In this document: in pieces, positions 20,082-30,765 of the stretch
Layout: every line of letters begins with the position of its first letter
Numbering within the stretch: the first letter of the stretch is position 1
Assembly (NCBI GenBank): GCA_003222395.1
Contig: QHWB01000040.1
Span: 126,573 to 190,572 of the forward strand
DNA length: 64,000 nt
From: Acidobacteriota bacterium
Lineage (GTDB): Bacteria; Acidobacteriota; Vicinamibacteria; Vicinamibacterales; CAVVIG01
Reading direction: 5' to 3'
The notes under the pieces: model-generated
Seen by the model: only the letters and a program-made list of their open reading frames with translations
What the model was told of the DNA's origin: nothing
The model's database searches: none
Position numbers and translations under genes: made by a program

Positions 20082-21295
20082 GCTTCTTGATGGTCTTTCG
20101 CATCGCGTTCAAGGCGCTGGGGCGCAACAAAATGCGCACGGCGCTCACCATGCTCGGCATGATCATCGGCGTCGCCGCCGTCATCACGATGGTCGCGCTC
20201 GGCACCGGTGCGCAGACGTCGATCGAATCGCAGATCCAATCGGCCGGCACCAACATGATCATCGTTGCCGCCGGCAATTTCACGCAGGGCGGCGTGCGGC
20301 AGGGCCAGGGCAACGCCAGCACCCTGACGCCGGATGACGCGAACGCCATCCGCAGCGTGCCGGGCGTTCAGTACGTCGCTGCCGGTGTCAACACGCGGGG
20401 ACAGCTGGTCGCGTCCAACCAGAACTGGGGCACGCAGGTGCAGGGCACCGATGTGGACATGCCGTTGATCCGATCGTGGCCGACGCAGCTCGGAGCGTTC
20501 TTTTCGGCGCAGGATGTCGCGACCGCGTCGAAGGTCGCCGTGCTCGGCTCGGTCGTGCGCGATCAGCTGTTCGGGCCCGACGTGGATCCAACGGGTCAGG
20601 TGATCCGCATCAACAACCAGCCGTTCACCGTTTCTGGCGTGATGGTGAGCAAAGGCCAGTCAGGGATGGGACAAGATCAGGACGACGTCGTCTTCGTTCC
20701 GTACACGACGGTGATGAAGAAACTGCGAGGGATTACGTTCATCCAGCAGGCGCAGGTGTCGGCGGCGTCGGCCACTGACACATCGGCGACCGCCGATCGC
20801 ATCGCCGCGCTGCTGCGCGTCCGCCACAAGATTCAGCCGGGCGATCCGGACGATTTCATGGTGCGCACGATGGAGGAGATGGCGGCGGTGCGCGTGCAGG
20901 CGACGCAGACAATGACGGCGCTGCTCGCGAGCATCGCCGGCGTGTCCTTGCTCGTCGGCGGCATCGGGATCATGAACATCATGCTCGTGTCGGTCACCGA
21001 GCGGACGCGCGAGATCGGATTGCGCATGGCGATCGGCGCGCGCGGGCGCGACGTGCTGCTGCAGTTCCTCGTCGAGGCGGTCGTGCTGAGTCTCTTCGGC
21101 GGATCGATCGGCATCGCGCTCGGGTTCGCGCTCTCACAAGGTGTGACGTTCTGGATGAACTGGCCGACCGCCGTCTCGCCGCAGGCGGTGGTGCTGGCCT
21201 TCGGGTTTGCGGCGATGACCGGCGTCTTCTTCGGGTTCTATCCGGCGCGCAAAGCGGCCGCGCTCGATCCCATCGACGCGCTGCGGTTCGAGTAA
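20078..21295 (+). CDS. MacB-like ABC transporter permease
   Basis: From the GTG at 20078 (GTGA overlap with the ATPase gene, GGAGG just upstream) the product has 405 residues. It shows the MacB layout: membrane segment 1 ([19 protein letters not shown]), a large periplasmic MacB core domain, then three C-terminal membrane segments including [20 protein letters not shown], the FtsX-like signature. It should work with the upstream adaptor and the TolC protein to expel a substrate from the periplasm. Confidence 0.9.
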
Positions 21296-21301
21296 CAGCG
21301 A

Positions 21302-22477
21302 ATGGTATTGATGCGTATCGTCCCCCGGTGGATTCTCGGCGGCGTAGTCGGCGCGGCGGCAATCGCCTTGTCTGGCTGTTCCCCCGGCGAGGCACAGTCC
21401 AGCAACGCGCCGCCGGCGGGCGGCGGCCGTGGCGGCGGCCAGAACGCGGCCGTACCGGTCACGGTCGGGAAGGCGATTCAGAAATCGATGCCGATCACGA
21501 TTCAAGGCATCGGAACCGTCATCGCCGCATCGACCGTATCGGTCCGCGCCCAGATCACCGGCGAGATGATGTCGGTCAATTTCAAGGAAGGCGAGGACGT
21601 CGAGCAGGGCCAGGTGCTCGTCACGCTCGACAAACGGCCGTTCGAGGCCGCCTTGCAACAGGCGCAGGCCACGCTCGAGAAGGACACAGCGCAGGCGGCG
21701 AACGCACGCGCGCAGGCGGCGCGCTACCAGGATCTGCTGCAGCGCGGCATCGCGACGCGCGAGCAGGTCGATACCATGCGGACGCAGGCCACGGCGCTCG
21801 AAGCGACGGTCGCCGCCGATCGGGCGAACATCGAAACCGCGACGGTGCAGCTGACCTACGCCACGATCAAGTCGCCGATGTCGGGCCGCACCGGGCTGCT
21901 GCAAGTACATCCGGGGAATCTCATTCGTGCGCAGGATACGAATCCGATCGTCACGATCAACAAGATCACGCCGGTGTACGTGTCGTTCTCCGTGCCCGAG
22001 GCGCAGCTCCCCGCGCTCAAGCGGTACATGGGCGCGCAGGGAACGCTGCCGGCCACGGCGCTGCCGCCGACCGAGATTGGAACGCCATCCGCCGGACGCA
22101 TCAATTTCATCGATAACGCGGTCGATCCGACGACCGGCACGATCAAGGTCAAAGGCACCTTTCCGAACGAAGATCGCCGGTTGTGGCCGGGACAGTTCGT
22201 GAACGTCACGGTGAGGCTGACCTCCGATCCGAAGGCGCTCGTGGTTCCGTCGGCGGCCGTGCAGACGGGACAGCAAGGAACGTTCGTCTTCGTGGTGAAA
22301 CCGGATCAAACCGTTGAACTGCGGATGGTGGCCGTGGCGCGCATCGCCGGCGACGAAACGGTCCTCGCGAGCGGGGTGAGTCCCGGCGACACCGTCGTCA
22401 CGGACGGTCATCTCCGGCTGGTACCTGGCAGCCGCATCAGCGTCAAGAATTCGAACGCGCCGAGGGCGACGTCATGA
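21302..22477 (+). CDS. RND efflux periplasmic adaptor lipoprotein (AcrA/MdtA type), first copy
   Basis: A 391-residue lipoprotein with signal peptide and lipobox LSGC, followed by a Gly-rich linker, the lipoyl domain (GEMMSVNFKEGEDVEQGQVLV), the alpha-helical hairpin and beta domains (YATIKSPMSGRTGLLQVHPG). It is followed by its pump with an ATGA overlap. An in-frame ATG three codons downstream is equally possible as the start. Confidence 0.9.
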   Translation: MVLMRIVPRWILGGVVGAAAIALSGCSPGEAQSSNAPPAGGGRGGGQNAAVPVTVGKAIQKSMPITIQGIGTVIAASTVSVRAQITGEMMSVNFKEGEDVEQGQVLVTLDKRPFEAALQQAQATLEKDTAQAANARAQAARYQDLLQRGIATREQVDTMRTQATALEATVAADRANIETATVQLTYATIKSPMSGRTGLLQVHPGNLIRAQDTNPIVTINKITPVYVSFSVPEAQLPALKRYMGAQGTLPATALPPTEIGTPSAGRINFIDNAVDPTTGTIKVKGTFPNEDRRLWPGQFVNVTVRLTSDPKALVVPSAAVQTGQQGTFVFVVKPDQTVELRMVAVARIAGDETVLASGVSPGDTVVTDGHLRLVPGSRISVKNSNAPRATS

Positions 22478-25400
22478 ACTTATCAGCACTGTTCATCAAG
22501 CGGCCGGTTACGACGACGCTCATCATGCTCGGCGTCATCGTGTTCGGCGCGATGGCGTACCGGTTGCTGCCGGTCAGCGACCTCCCGACGATCGACTTCC
22601 CCACCATCAACGTCAACGCAGGACTGCCGGGCGCGAGCCCCGAGACGATGGCGTCGGCGGTCGCGCTGCCGCTCGAGAAGCAGTTCGCATCGATCGCGGG
22701 GTTGAATTCAATCAACTCGACCAGCTCGCTGGGCCGCTCGAACATCGTGCTGCAGTTCGATCTGAGCCGGAACATCGACGCCGCGGCGCAGGACGTCCAG
22801 TCGATGATCGCGCGGGCGCAGCGGCAGCTTCCGCCGCAGATGCCGGCGCCGCCCTCCTTTCAGAAAGTCAACCCTGGCGATCAGCCGGTGATGATGCTGG
22901 TCCTGCGATCGGGCACGATGCAGATGGCGACCCTCGACGAGTACGCCGAGTCGACGATGGCGCAGCGGATCTCGATGGTCAGCGGCGTGGCGCAGGTGCA
23001 GGTGTATGGCGCAGCCAAGTACGCCGTCCGCGTAGACGTCGACCCGAAGAAGCTCGCGGCGCACGGCATCGGCATCGACGAGGTCGCAACGGCGATCGCG
23101 AACGCGAACGTCAACCTGCCGACCGGCACGATGTACGGAGACAAGACGTTCGTCGTGCAGACCAACGGTCAGCTGATGAAGGCCCAGGCGTACGCGCCGA
23201 TGATCATCGCGTACCGCAACGGCAACCCGGTGCGCCTCGACGAGGTCTCGCGCGTCTTCGACGGCATCGAAGACGACAAGCAGACCGGCTGGTTCAAGGG
23301 CGAGCGCGCCATCATGCTGCCGATCCTCAAGCAGCCCGGGACGAACGTCGTCGCCGTCGTCGATTCGGTGAAGGCGCTCCTGCCGACGCTGCGCGAGCAG
23401 CTGCCGGCGTCGGTGTCACTCGACACCCGGTTCGATCGATCGGTGTCCATCCGCGACTCGGTTCACGACGTCAAGTTCACGCTCATCCTGACGGTCTGCC
23501 TCGTCGTCTTGGTCATCTTCATCTTCCTGCGGAACATCTCGGCGACGATCATCCCGAGCCTCGCGCTGCCGGCGTCGATCGTCGGCACGTTCGCCGTGAT
23601 GTACCTCCTCGACTACAGCCTCGACAACCTGTCGCTCATGGCGCTGACGCTCTGCGTCGGCTTCGTCGTCGACGACGCCATCGTCATGCTGGAGAACATC
23701 GTCCGGCACATGGAGATGGGTAAGGCGCCGATGCGCGCCGCCTACGACGGGTCGAAGGAAATCGCGTTCACGATCGTCTCGATGACGCTGTCGCTCACCG
23801 CCGTTTTCATTCCGGTGCTGTTCATGGGCGGCATCGTCGGACGGCTGCTCCACGAGTTCGCCGTGACGATCGGCGTCGCGATTCTCGTGTCCGGCCTGGT
23901 GTCGATCAGCCTGACGCCGATGCTCGCGAGCCGCTTCCTGCGGCCGCCGCACGCGCAGAAACACGGCTTCATCTACAACACGATCGAAAAGATGTTCGAC
24001 ACGTGGTTGCGCCTATACGACTGGACGCTGCGCGGCAGCCTGCGCTTCCACGCCGTCCCGATGGCCATCTCGATCGCGCTGCTCATCGGAACCTGGTATC
24101 TCTTCCAGGTGGTGCCGAAGGGATTCCTGCCGAGCGAGGACCAGGGACGCTTCAGCATCAGCACGGAAGCACTGCAGGGCATCAGCCTCGACGAAATGAC
24201 GCGACATCAGCTGCAGGTCGCCGACGTGGTCGGGAAGGATCCGAACGTCGCTCAAATCCAGATACAGGTCGGCGGCGGCGGGTTCGGCAGCGGAGGTCTC
24301 AACACCGGACGCGTCATGGTCGAGCTCAAACCCCGGGCCGAGCGCGCGCTCAGCGTCGATCAACTGATCGCGAATCTGCGACCGAAGCTGGCACAGATTC
24401 CGGGCATTCGCGCGTACATGACGAATCAGCCGCCGATCAATCTCGGCGGCCAGCAGGGTGCGCGCAGCCTGTATCAGTTCACCCTGCAGGACACCGACAC
24501 GGCGGAGCTGTACCACTGGGCGCCAATCTTCGAGCAGAACGTTCGCGAGTTGCCCGGCATCGAGGACGTCAGCAGCGATCTGCAGCTGAAGAACCCGCAG
24601 GTGCAGATCGACTTGAATCGCGAGAAGATCGCGACCCTCGGCCTCACGGTGAATCAGGTCGAGACCGCGCTCTACAACGCGTACGGCACGCGGCAGGTGT
24701 CGCAGATCTTCGCGCCGAACAATCAGTACCAGGTCATCATGCAGGTCGCACCGGAATTCCAGCGCGACCCGTCGGCGCTCTCGATGCTGTACGTGCGGTC
24801 CTCGGCCGGCAGCCTCATTCCGCTGGACACCGTCGTCAAGGTGAGCACCGACGCCGGGCCGCTGACCGTCAGCCACACGGGCCAGCTGCCGTCGGTGACG
24901 ATTTCCTTCAATCTGAGGCCTGGCGTCGCGCTGGGCGATGCGGTCAGCGCCGTTCAGCAGACCGCGGCCGCGACGCTGCCGTCGACGATCGCGACGAACT
25001 TCCAGGGCACGGCGCAGGCGTTTCAGGATTCGCTGCGCGGGCTAGGCCTGATTCTGATCATGGCGATCGTCGTGATCTACATCGTGCTCGGAATCCTGTA
25101 CGAGAGCTTCACGCACCCGCTGACGATTCTCTCGGGTCTGCCGTCGGCCGGCTTCGGCGCGCTGCTGACGCTGCTGATCTTCAAGACCGAGCTGAGTCTG
25201 TACGCGTTCGTCGGCGTGATCATGCTCGTCGGGCTCGTGAAGAAGAACGGCATCATGATGGTGGACTTCGCCGTCGAAGCGCAGCGCGTGCACGGCAAGA
25301 CGCCGCGCGAGGCGATTCACGAAGCGTGTCTCGTCCGCTTCCGCCCGATCATGATGACGACGTGCGCGGCGCTGGTCGGCACGCTGCCGATCGCGCTCGG

Positions 25401-25608
25401 ATTCGGCTCGGGCGCTGAATCACGCCGTCCGCTCGGCTTGGCGGTCGTCGGCGGCCTGCTCGTCTCCCAGTTGCTGACGCTGTACATCACGCCGGTCTAC
25501 TACGTGTACATCGAAGGCGCGCGCCTCTGGCTCGCGGGCAAGCGCCCGCAGCCGGCCGCGGCGCCGCGACGCGACGTGCACGCGCCGGCGGCAGCAGAAA
25601 ACGCGTAA
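22474..25608 (+). CDS. RND multidrug efflux inner-membrane pump (HAE1/MdtB type), first copy
   Basis: A 1044-residue proton-driven transporter with twelve predicted membrane helices and two large periplasmic loops. The proton-relay aspartates lie in GFVVDDAIVMLENI near residue 400, with the partner lysine in GLVKKNGIMMVDF near residue 930. The N-terminus FIKRPVTTTLIMLGVIVFG is typical. It is translationally coupled to the adaptor gene before it. Confidence 0.94.
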   Translation: MNLSALFIKRPVTTTLIMLGVIVFGAMAYRLLPVSDLPTIDFPTINVNAGLPGASPETMASAVALPLEKQFASIAGLNSINSTSSLGRSNIVLQFDLSRNIDAAAQDVQSMIARAQRQLPPQMPAPPSFQKVNPGDQPVMMLVLRSGTMQMATLDEYAESTMAQRISMVSGVAQVQVYGAAKYAVRVDVDPKKLAAHGIGIDEVATAIANANVNLPTGTMYGDKTFVVQTNGQLMKAQAYAPMIIAYRNGNPVRLDEVSRVFDGIEDDKQTGWFKGERAIMLPILKQPGTNVVAVVDSVKALLPTLREQLPASVSLDTRFDRSVSIRDSVHDVKFTLILTVCLVVLVIFIFLRNISATIIPSLALPASIVGTFAVMYLLDYSLDNLSLMALTLCVGFVVDDAIVMLENIVRHMEMGKAPMRAAYDGSKEIAFTIVSMTLSLTAVFIPVLFMGGIVGRLLHEFAVTIGVAILVSGLVSISLTPMLASRFLRPPHAQKHGFIYNTIEKMFDTWLRLYDWTLRGSLRFHAVPMAISIALLIGTWYLFQVVPKGFLPSEDQGRFSISTEALQGISLDEMTRHQLQVADVVGKDPNVAQIQIQVGGGGFGSGGLNTGRVMVELKPRAERALSVDQLIANLRPKLAQIPGIRAYMTNQPPINLGGQQGARSLYQFTLQDTDTAELYHWAPIFEQNVRELPGIEDVSSDLQLKNPQVQIDLNREKIATLGLTVNQVETALYNAYGTRQVSQIFAPNNQYQVIMQVAPEFQRDPSALSMLYVRSSAGSLIPLDTVVKVSTDAGPLTVSHTGQLPSVTISFNLRPGVALGDAVSAVQQTAAATLPSTIATNFQGTAQAFQDSLRGLGLILIMAIVVIYIVLGILYESFTHPLTILSGLPSAGFGALLTLLIFKTELSLYAFVGVIMLVGLVKKNGIMMVDFAVEAQRVHGKTPREAIHEACLVRFRPIMMTTCAALVGTLPIALGFGSGAESRRPLGLAVVGGLLVSQLLTLYITPVYYVYIEGARLWLAGKRPQPAAAPRRDVHAPAAAENA

Positions 25609-25698
25609 TCGCAAAATTTTTCAGCGCGCCACCGCGGCGCGTTGTGGTGTGTCCGGCGGGTAAAGAAACGGTAAGCATTCATTCAGGGACCTATAAGC

Positions 25699-26952
25699 GT
25701 GCGTCATTTCTCTCTCGTGCTCTCGCTCATCGCCGCGACGTGCCTGACGGCGTGCAACACGACGTCGGGCGAAGCGCCAGGTTCCGGCGGCCGCGGCGGT
25801 CGTGGGCGGGGCGGCCGCGGCGGCGCGGCGATTTCGATCGACACCACGACGCTGCAGCGAATCTCCATTCAGCGCCAGGTCGATCTGTCCGGAACGCTGC
25901 TCTCGCCCGACCAGGCCAGAGTGAGCAGCGAAGTGGGCGGCATCATCCTCGACGTGCCGGTGCAGCTCGGCTCCGAGGTGCGGCCGCGCGACATCCTCGT
26001 CCGCCTCGACACGCGTGAGCTGCAGCTCGCCGTCGACCGCGCCGAGAGCGCGCTGCGACAGGTCGAAGCGCAGCTCGGCATCGATCGCGGCCAGGACAAG
26101 CAGCCGCCCGCCGACGATCAGATCGCCTCGATCCGGCAGGCGATCGCGAACCGCGACGATGCGCGCAACGCGTTCAAGCGCGCCGATCAGCTGCACGGGC
26201 GCGGCCTGATGTCGCAGGTCGACTACGACACCTCGGAAACGCGCCTGAAGGTCGCGGAGGCGAACTACCAGGCGGCGATCGACGGCGTCCGCAGCCTCAA
26301 AGCGAGCCTCCAGGATCGCCGCGCCGCGTTCGAGCTGGCGCAGAAGAAACTGAACGACGCCGTCGTGCGCGCGCCGGTCGCGGGATCGATCGCCGAGCGG
26401 CTCGTGCAGCCGGGCGAGTACATCCGCGAGAACACTCCCGTCGCCACGATCGTGCAGATGAATCCGCTGAAGCTCAAGACCGCGATTCAGGAGCGCCACG
26501 CAGGACTGATTCGCGGCGGGCAAACGGTCGAATTCTTCGTGGAGGCATTTCCGGATCGAAAGTTCATCGGCAAGATCGCCTACGTGAGCCCGGCCGTCGA
26601 TCAGACGACGCGCACGTTTCCGGTCGAAGCGATCGTCGATAATCCGGACCGGGTGCTGAAGCCCGGCTTCTTTGCGAGGGGGACGGCGCTGACGAAGGTC
26701 GACGCGAACGTCCTCGCCGTGCCGGAGACCGCGATCTCGACGCTCGCCGGCGTGTCGACGGTGTACGTCATCGAACACGACAAGGCGCGCCAGCAGCAGG
26801 TCTCGCTCGGCGCGCGTCAGGACAGGCTCGTCGAAATCGTCGCCGGACTCAAAGGCGACGAGACGCTCGCCACCACGAATCTCAATCAGCTCGCGACCGG
26901 CGTCGCCGTCCGGGTCGAGCGGTCCGGAAGCCGCGCAGGGAGCCAGGAATGA
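25699..26952 (+). CDS. RND efflux periplasmic adaptor lipoprotein, second copy
   Basis: Starts at a GTG (25699). The signal peptide ends in lipobox LTAC, followed by a Gly/Arg-rich linker and an adaptor body with lipoyl halves (SSEVGGIILDVPVQLGSEV; VRAPVAGSIAERLVQPGEYI) flanking a coiled coil. It is 417 residues long, clearly different from the first adaptor, and overlaps the next pump gene by four bases, so it serves that pump. Confidence 0.9.
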   Translation: MRHFSLVLSLIAATCLTACNTTSGEAPGSGGRGGRGRGGRGGAAISIDTTTLQRISIQRQVDLSGTLLSPDQARVSSEVGGIILDVPVQLGSEVRPRDILVRLDTRELQLAVDRAESALRQVEAQLGIDRGQDKQPPADDQIASIRQAIANRDDARNAFKRADQLHGRGLMSQVDYDTSETRLKVAEANYQAAIDGVRSLKASLQDRRAAFELAQKKLNDAVVRAPVAGSIAERLVQPGEYIRENTPVATIVQMNPLKLKTAIQERHAGLIRGGQTVEFFVEAFPDRKFIGKIAYVSPAVDQTTRTFPVEAIVDNPDRVLKPGFFARGTALTKVDANVLAVPETAISTLAGVSTVYVIEHDKARQQQVSLGARQDRLVEIVAGLKGDETLATTNLNQLATGVAVRVERSGSRAGSQE

Positions 26953-29900
26953 AGCTCGCGGAAGTCAGCGTCAAGCGGCCCGTTTTCGCCATCATGATGA
27001 CGGCGGCGCTCATCGTCCTCGGCGCCGTGTCGTACGAGGAGCTGGGGCTCGACCTGATGCCCAAGACCGATGCGCCCGTCGTGTCAGTGCAGGCGAACCT
27101 CCCCGGCGCCAGCGCCGAAGAGATCGAGACGACGATCACCAAGCGCATCGAGGAGGCGGTCAACACCATCAGCGGCATCGACGAGCTGCGCGCGTCGTCG
27201 GATCAGGGCAACTCGCGCGTCACGATCACGTTCACGCTCGAGCGCGAGATCGAGTCGGCGACGCAGGACGTGCGCGACAAGCTCGCGCAGATCGTCAACC
27301 AGTTCCCGCGCGACACCCGTCCGCTGCAGATCACGAAGATGGATCCGGATGCCCAGCCGATCTTCGGCTTCGCCGTCTACGGCCCGCGGGCGCCGAAGGA
27401 GATCACCGAGATCACCGAGAAGCGCGTGAAACAGGAGCTGGAGACGGTCAAGGACGTGGGATCGGTCGGCTACAACGGCGAGCGCAAGCGAGAAATCCAG
27501 CTGCTGCTGAACGCCGACCGGCTCAACGCGTACGGGCTCAGCGTCGAACAGGTGCGCAACGCCGTCGAGCGTCAGAACGTCGAGATTCCGGGCGGTCAGT
27601 TCACGGCCGGCCCCGCCGACGTGGCGGTGCGGACGATGGGGCGCATCCGCGACGTGGAAGACTTCAACCGCATCGTCATCTCCTATCGCGCCGACGGATC
27701 GGTGATCACGTTTGGCGACATCGGCCGCGTCCAGGACAGCGTCCAGGAAATTCGCAGCGCCACTCGGTTGAGCGGCACGCCGGCGATCGGTGTACAGGTC
27801 CGAAAGCAGTCCGGGACGAACACGATCGAAGTCGTCGACCGGGTGCAGGACAAACTGAAGCGGATCCAGGCGGCTCTACCGCAGGACATTCAAGTCAGCA
27901 TCGGCAACGATCAGTCGCGCTTCATCCGCCGCTCGTTCGAGGACATCAAGCTCCACCTGATTTTCGGTGGCCTGCTGGCGAGCGTCGTCGTGTTCCTGTT
28001 CATCCGCAACATCCGCGTGACGTTCATCGCCGCGCTGGCCATCCCGACGTCGATCGTCGGGACGTTCACGTTCATGAAAATGGCCGGCTTCACGCTGAAC
28101 AACATGACGATGCTCGCGCTGTCGCTCGCGACTGGCATCGTCATCGACGACGCCATCGTCGTGCTCGAGAACATCTTCCGATTCGTCGAAGAGAAGGGCG
28201 TGACGCCGAAGGAAGCGGCGGCCGAAGCGACGCAGGAGATCGGCCTCGCCGTCATGGCGACGACGCTCTCGCTCGTGGTCATCTTCGTGCCGGTCGCGTT
28301 CATGACGGGCCAGATCGGCCGCTACTTTTACAGCTTCGGCCTCACCTCGGCGGCGGCCATCCTGCTGTCGATGTTCGTCTCGTTCACGCTGACGCCCGCG
28401 CTGTGCGCGACGTGGCTCCGCAAGGAGGACGCGAAGTCCGATCACTCGACGACGAAGACCTCCGGCTGGTATGCCCGGTTGGATGCGGTCTACGGCAAGA
28501 TGCTCCATTGGGCGCTGCGCCATCGTCCGGTGATGATCGGCATCGCCGGCGCCGTCGCGCTCTCCGCCGCGTTCCTTTATCCGTACGTCGGCAAGGAGCT
28601 CGTACCCGACGACGACCAGGGCGAGTTCAGCGTCAACATCAGGCTGCCCCGCGGCACCAGCTACCAGCGGACCGAGGAATTCATCAAGCCGATCGAGAAG
28701 GAAGTGCTCGCGCTGCCGGCGCTGCAGCGCGTCATGCAGAACGTCAACTCGGGCTTCGCGAACTTCAATATCACGATGCTGCCGCTCGAGGAACGCAACG
28801 TGTCGCAGCAGGAGCTGATGATCGGCGCCCGTCAGATGCTGCGGAAATATCAGGGCGCGCGCATCAGCGTCTCGGGCGGCACCGACATCTCCGGTGCGTC
28901 CTCCGGCGGTCGGGGCCCGGGCGGCGGTGGCGGTCAGGGCGGCGGCGGAAGCCTCAATCGCCTGAACATCCTGATTCAGGGACCTGACATCGAACAGCTG
29001 CAGCAGTACACCGTACAGCTGATGGACAAGGTGCGCACGATTCCAGGCGTAGTCGACGTCGATACGAACTTCGAGGCGACGCAGCCGGAGTTGCGCATCA
29101 ACGTCAATCGCGCGCGCGCGGCCGACCTCGGCGTCAACATCGACACGCTCGCCAACAGCCTGCGGACGCTCGTGGGCGGCGAAGAAGTGTCGGAGTACAA
29201 GGACGGCGACGATCAGTTCAAGGTCCTGCTGCGGCTCGACGAGCCGTATCGCAATGTCGAAACGTTGAGCAACCTGCTCGTTCCGGCCGGCCCGGCCAAG
29301 ACCGTCAAGGTGAGCGACGTCGCCTCGCTGAAGAACGACTACGGTCCGGCGTCGATCGACCGCTACAACCGCCAGCGGCAGATCTCGGTGAACGCCAACC
29401 TGCAGGGCGTTCCGCTCGGCGAAGCGCTCGGGGCGGCGCGCACGAAGGTCGACGAGCTCAACCTGAAGCCAGGCTACCAGGCAGTGTTCGGCGGCAGCGC
29501 ACGGACGCTGGCCGAAGCGTCGAACAATTTCACCATCGCGATGGTGCTCGCCGTCATCTTCATCTACATGGTGCTTGCCTCGCAGTTCAACAGCTTCATT
29601 CACCCGCTGACAATCATGACGTCGCTGCCGCTCAGCCTGCCCGCGGGACTGCTCGCGCTGATGGCCTTCGGCATGACGCTGAACGTGTACAGCGCGATTG
29701 GCCTGATGATGCTGTTCGGGATCGTGAAGAAGAACTCGATTCTCCAGGTGGACTACACGAACACGCTGCGGCAGCAGGGGATCGAGCGGCACGACGCGCT
29801 GATCCAGGCCAATCACGTCCGCCTGCGGCCGATCCTGATGACGACGATCGCGATCGTCGCAGGCATGCTGCCGATCGCCTTCGGCCGCGGCTCCGGCGCC

Positions 29901-30095
29901 GGCTCCCGCGCGTCGATGGCCGTTACCATCCTGGGTGGCCAGGTCCTCTGTCTGCTGCTGACGCTGCTGGTTACCCCCGTGGTTTATTCGTATTTCGACG
30001 ACCTCCGCGAATGGAGCCCTACCGCCGCCCGGCGCATCTTCCGCCTCGGGAGGGGCCGGTCTTTGAAACCGGCCCGCCCTGACGGGACGGCCTGA
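26949..30095 (+). CDS. RND multidrug efflux inner-membrane pump, second copy
   Basis: A 1048-residue pump that starts VKRPVFAIMMTAALIVLG and has GIVIDDAIVVLENIF (near 400) and GIVKKNSILQVDY (near 930). A Gly-rich loop (GASSGGRGPGGGGGQGGG) sits in the second periplasmic domain near residue 650. The last 15 or so residues (GRSLKPARPDGTA) are encoded by palindromic DNA and are probably not functional sequence. It ends the efflux locus. Confidence 0.94.
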   Translation: MKLAEVSVKRPVFAIMMTAALIVLGAVSYEELGLDLMPKTDAPVVSVQANLPGASAEEIETTITKRIEEAVNTISGIDELRASSDQGNSRVTITFTLEREIESATQDVRDKLAQIVNQFPRDTRPLQITKMDPDAQPIFGFAVYGPRAPKEITEITEKRVKQELETVKDVGSVGYNGERKREIQLLLNADRLNAYGLSVEQVRNAVERQNVEIPGGQFTAGPADVAVRTMGRIRDVEDFNRIVISYRADGSVITFGDIGRVQDSVQEIRSATRLSGTPAIGVQVRKQSGTNTIEVVDRVQDKLKRIQAALPQDIQVSIGNDQSRFIRRSFEDIKLHLIFGGLLASVVVFLFIRNIRVTFIAALAIPTSIVGTFTFMKMAGFTLNNMTMLALSLATGIVIDDAIVVLENIFRFVEEKGVTPKEAAAEATQEIGLAVMATTLSLVVIFVPVAFMTGQIGRYFYSFGLTSAAAILLSMFVSFTLTPALCATWLRKEDAKSDHSTTKTSGWYARLDAVYGKMLHWALRHRPVMIGIAGAVALSAAFLYPYVGKELVPDDDQGEFSVNIRLPRGTSYQRTEEFIKPIEKEVLALPALQRVMQNVNSGFANFNITMLPLEERNVSQQELMIGARQMLRKYQGARISVSGGTDISGASSGGRGPGGGGGQGGGGSLNRLNILIQGPDIEQLQQYTVQLMDKVRTIPGVVDVDTNFEATQPELRINVNRARAADLGVNIDTLANSLRTLVGGEEVSEYKDGDDQFKVLLRLDEPYRNVETLSNLLVPAGPAKTVKVSDVASLKNDYGPASIDRYNRQRQISVNANLQGVPLGEALGAARTKVDELNLKPGYQAVFGGSARTLAEASNNFTIAMVLAVIFIYMVLASQFNSFIHPLTIMTSLPLSLPAGLLALMAFGMTLNVYSAIGLMMLFGIVKKNSILQVDYTNTLRQQGIERHDALIQANHVRLRPILMTTIAIVAGMLPIAFGRGSGAGSRASMAVTILGGQVLCLLLTLLVTPVVYSYFDDLREWSPTAARRIFRLGRGRSLKPARPDGTA

Positions 30096-30105
30096 AGGCC
30101 GTCCC
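30052..30105 (+). terminator. Double hairpin at the end of the efflux operon
   Basis: The first hairpin pairs GGGCCGGT (30053-30060) with ACCGGCCC (30068-30075). The second pairs GGGACGGCCT (30084-30093) with AGGCCGTCCC (30096-30105) around a two-base gap. The pump gene stop codon lies inside the second hairpin. There is no T-run, so it may stop transcription weakly or act as an mRNA 3'-end stabiliser. Confidence 0.45.
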
Positions 30106-30219
30106 CTACAGTCGCTTCGTGCGCTGACAACCTTCTGTAAGTCCAGCCCATCAAAGTGGTTGTCAAGCGCCTGCGGCTCGAGCTGGGCGCCGGCGGTGAT
30201 AAAAGTGGCAGCCGTGGCG

Positions 30220-30765
30220 ATGGCGTTGAGCGCCGACACCCCGATTCAGACCGGGATTGAGACCGATGTGGCCCTTGCGGCGCGCGGGGACGCGTCCGCG
30301 TTCGAGCGGCTCTACCGCACCCACGTTGCGCGGATTCACAGTCTGACGCGACGGATGCTGAGCAGCGACGAAGCCGACGAGGTCACGCAGGACATCTTCG
30401 TACGAACCTGGCAGAAGCTCTCACAGTTCCGCGGCGATTCGGCGTTCACGACGTGGCTGCATCGACTCGCCGTGAACGTCGTCATCGAACGGCGGCGGAC
30501 GTTCGCCATTCAGCGGGAGCGGATGGCGCCGGACCCGGCGGTGCTCGACTCACTGCCGGTCGCGCCGCCTCGCGCAGATTTGACGGTCGACTTCGAGCAC
30601 GCGATCGGGCAGCTGCCGCCCGGCGCGCGGGAGGTGTTCTTGCTCCACGACGTCGAGGGCTACAAGCACCGCGAGATCGCCGTCATGCTCGGCGTGGCGA
30701 CCGGGACGTCGAAGCGGCAGCTCCATCGCGCGCGCATGCTGATGCGGAAGCACCTGAATGGATGA
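30220..30765 (+). CDS. ECF-family RNA polymerase sigma factor, second pair
   Basis: From the ATG at 30220 the product has 181 residues with region 2 (FERLYRTHVARIHSLTRRML, then DEADEVTQDIFVRTWQKL) and region 4 (LPPGAREVFLLHDVEGYKHREIAVMLG). The in-frame start at 30160 would add residues read from intergenic sequence. It sits immediately before an anti-sigma gene: the stop TGA and the next ATG abut (TGAATG). Confidence 0.88.
   Translation: MALSADTPIQTGIETDVALAARGDASAFERLYRTHVARIHSLTRRMLSSDEADEVTQDIFVRTWQKLSQFRGDSAFTTWLHRLAVNVVIERRRTFAIQRERMAPDPAVLDSLPVAPPRADLTVDFEHAIGQLPPGAREVFLLHDVEGYKHREIAVMLGVATGTSKRQLHRARMLMRKHLNG

Noticed and set aside
27876-30239. 787-aa open frame on the minus strand
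   Set aside because: Exactly antisense to the second RND pump, Arg/Asp/His rich, no domain.
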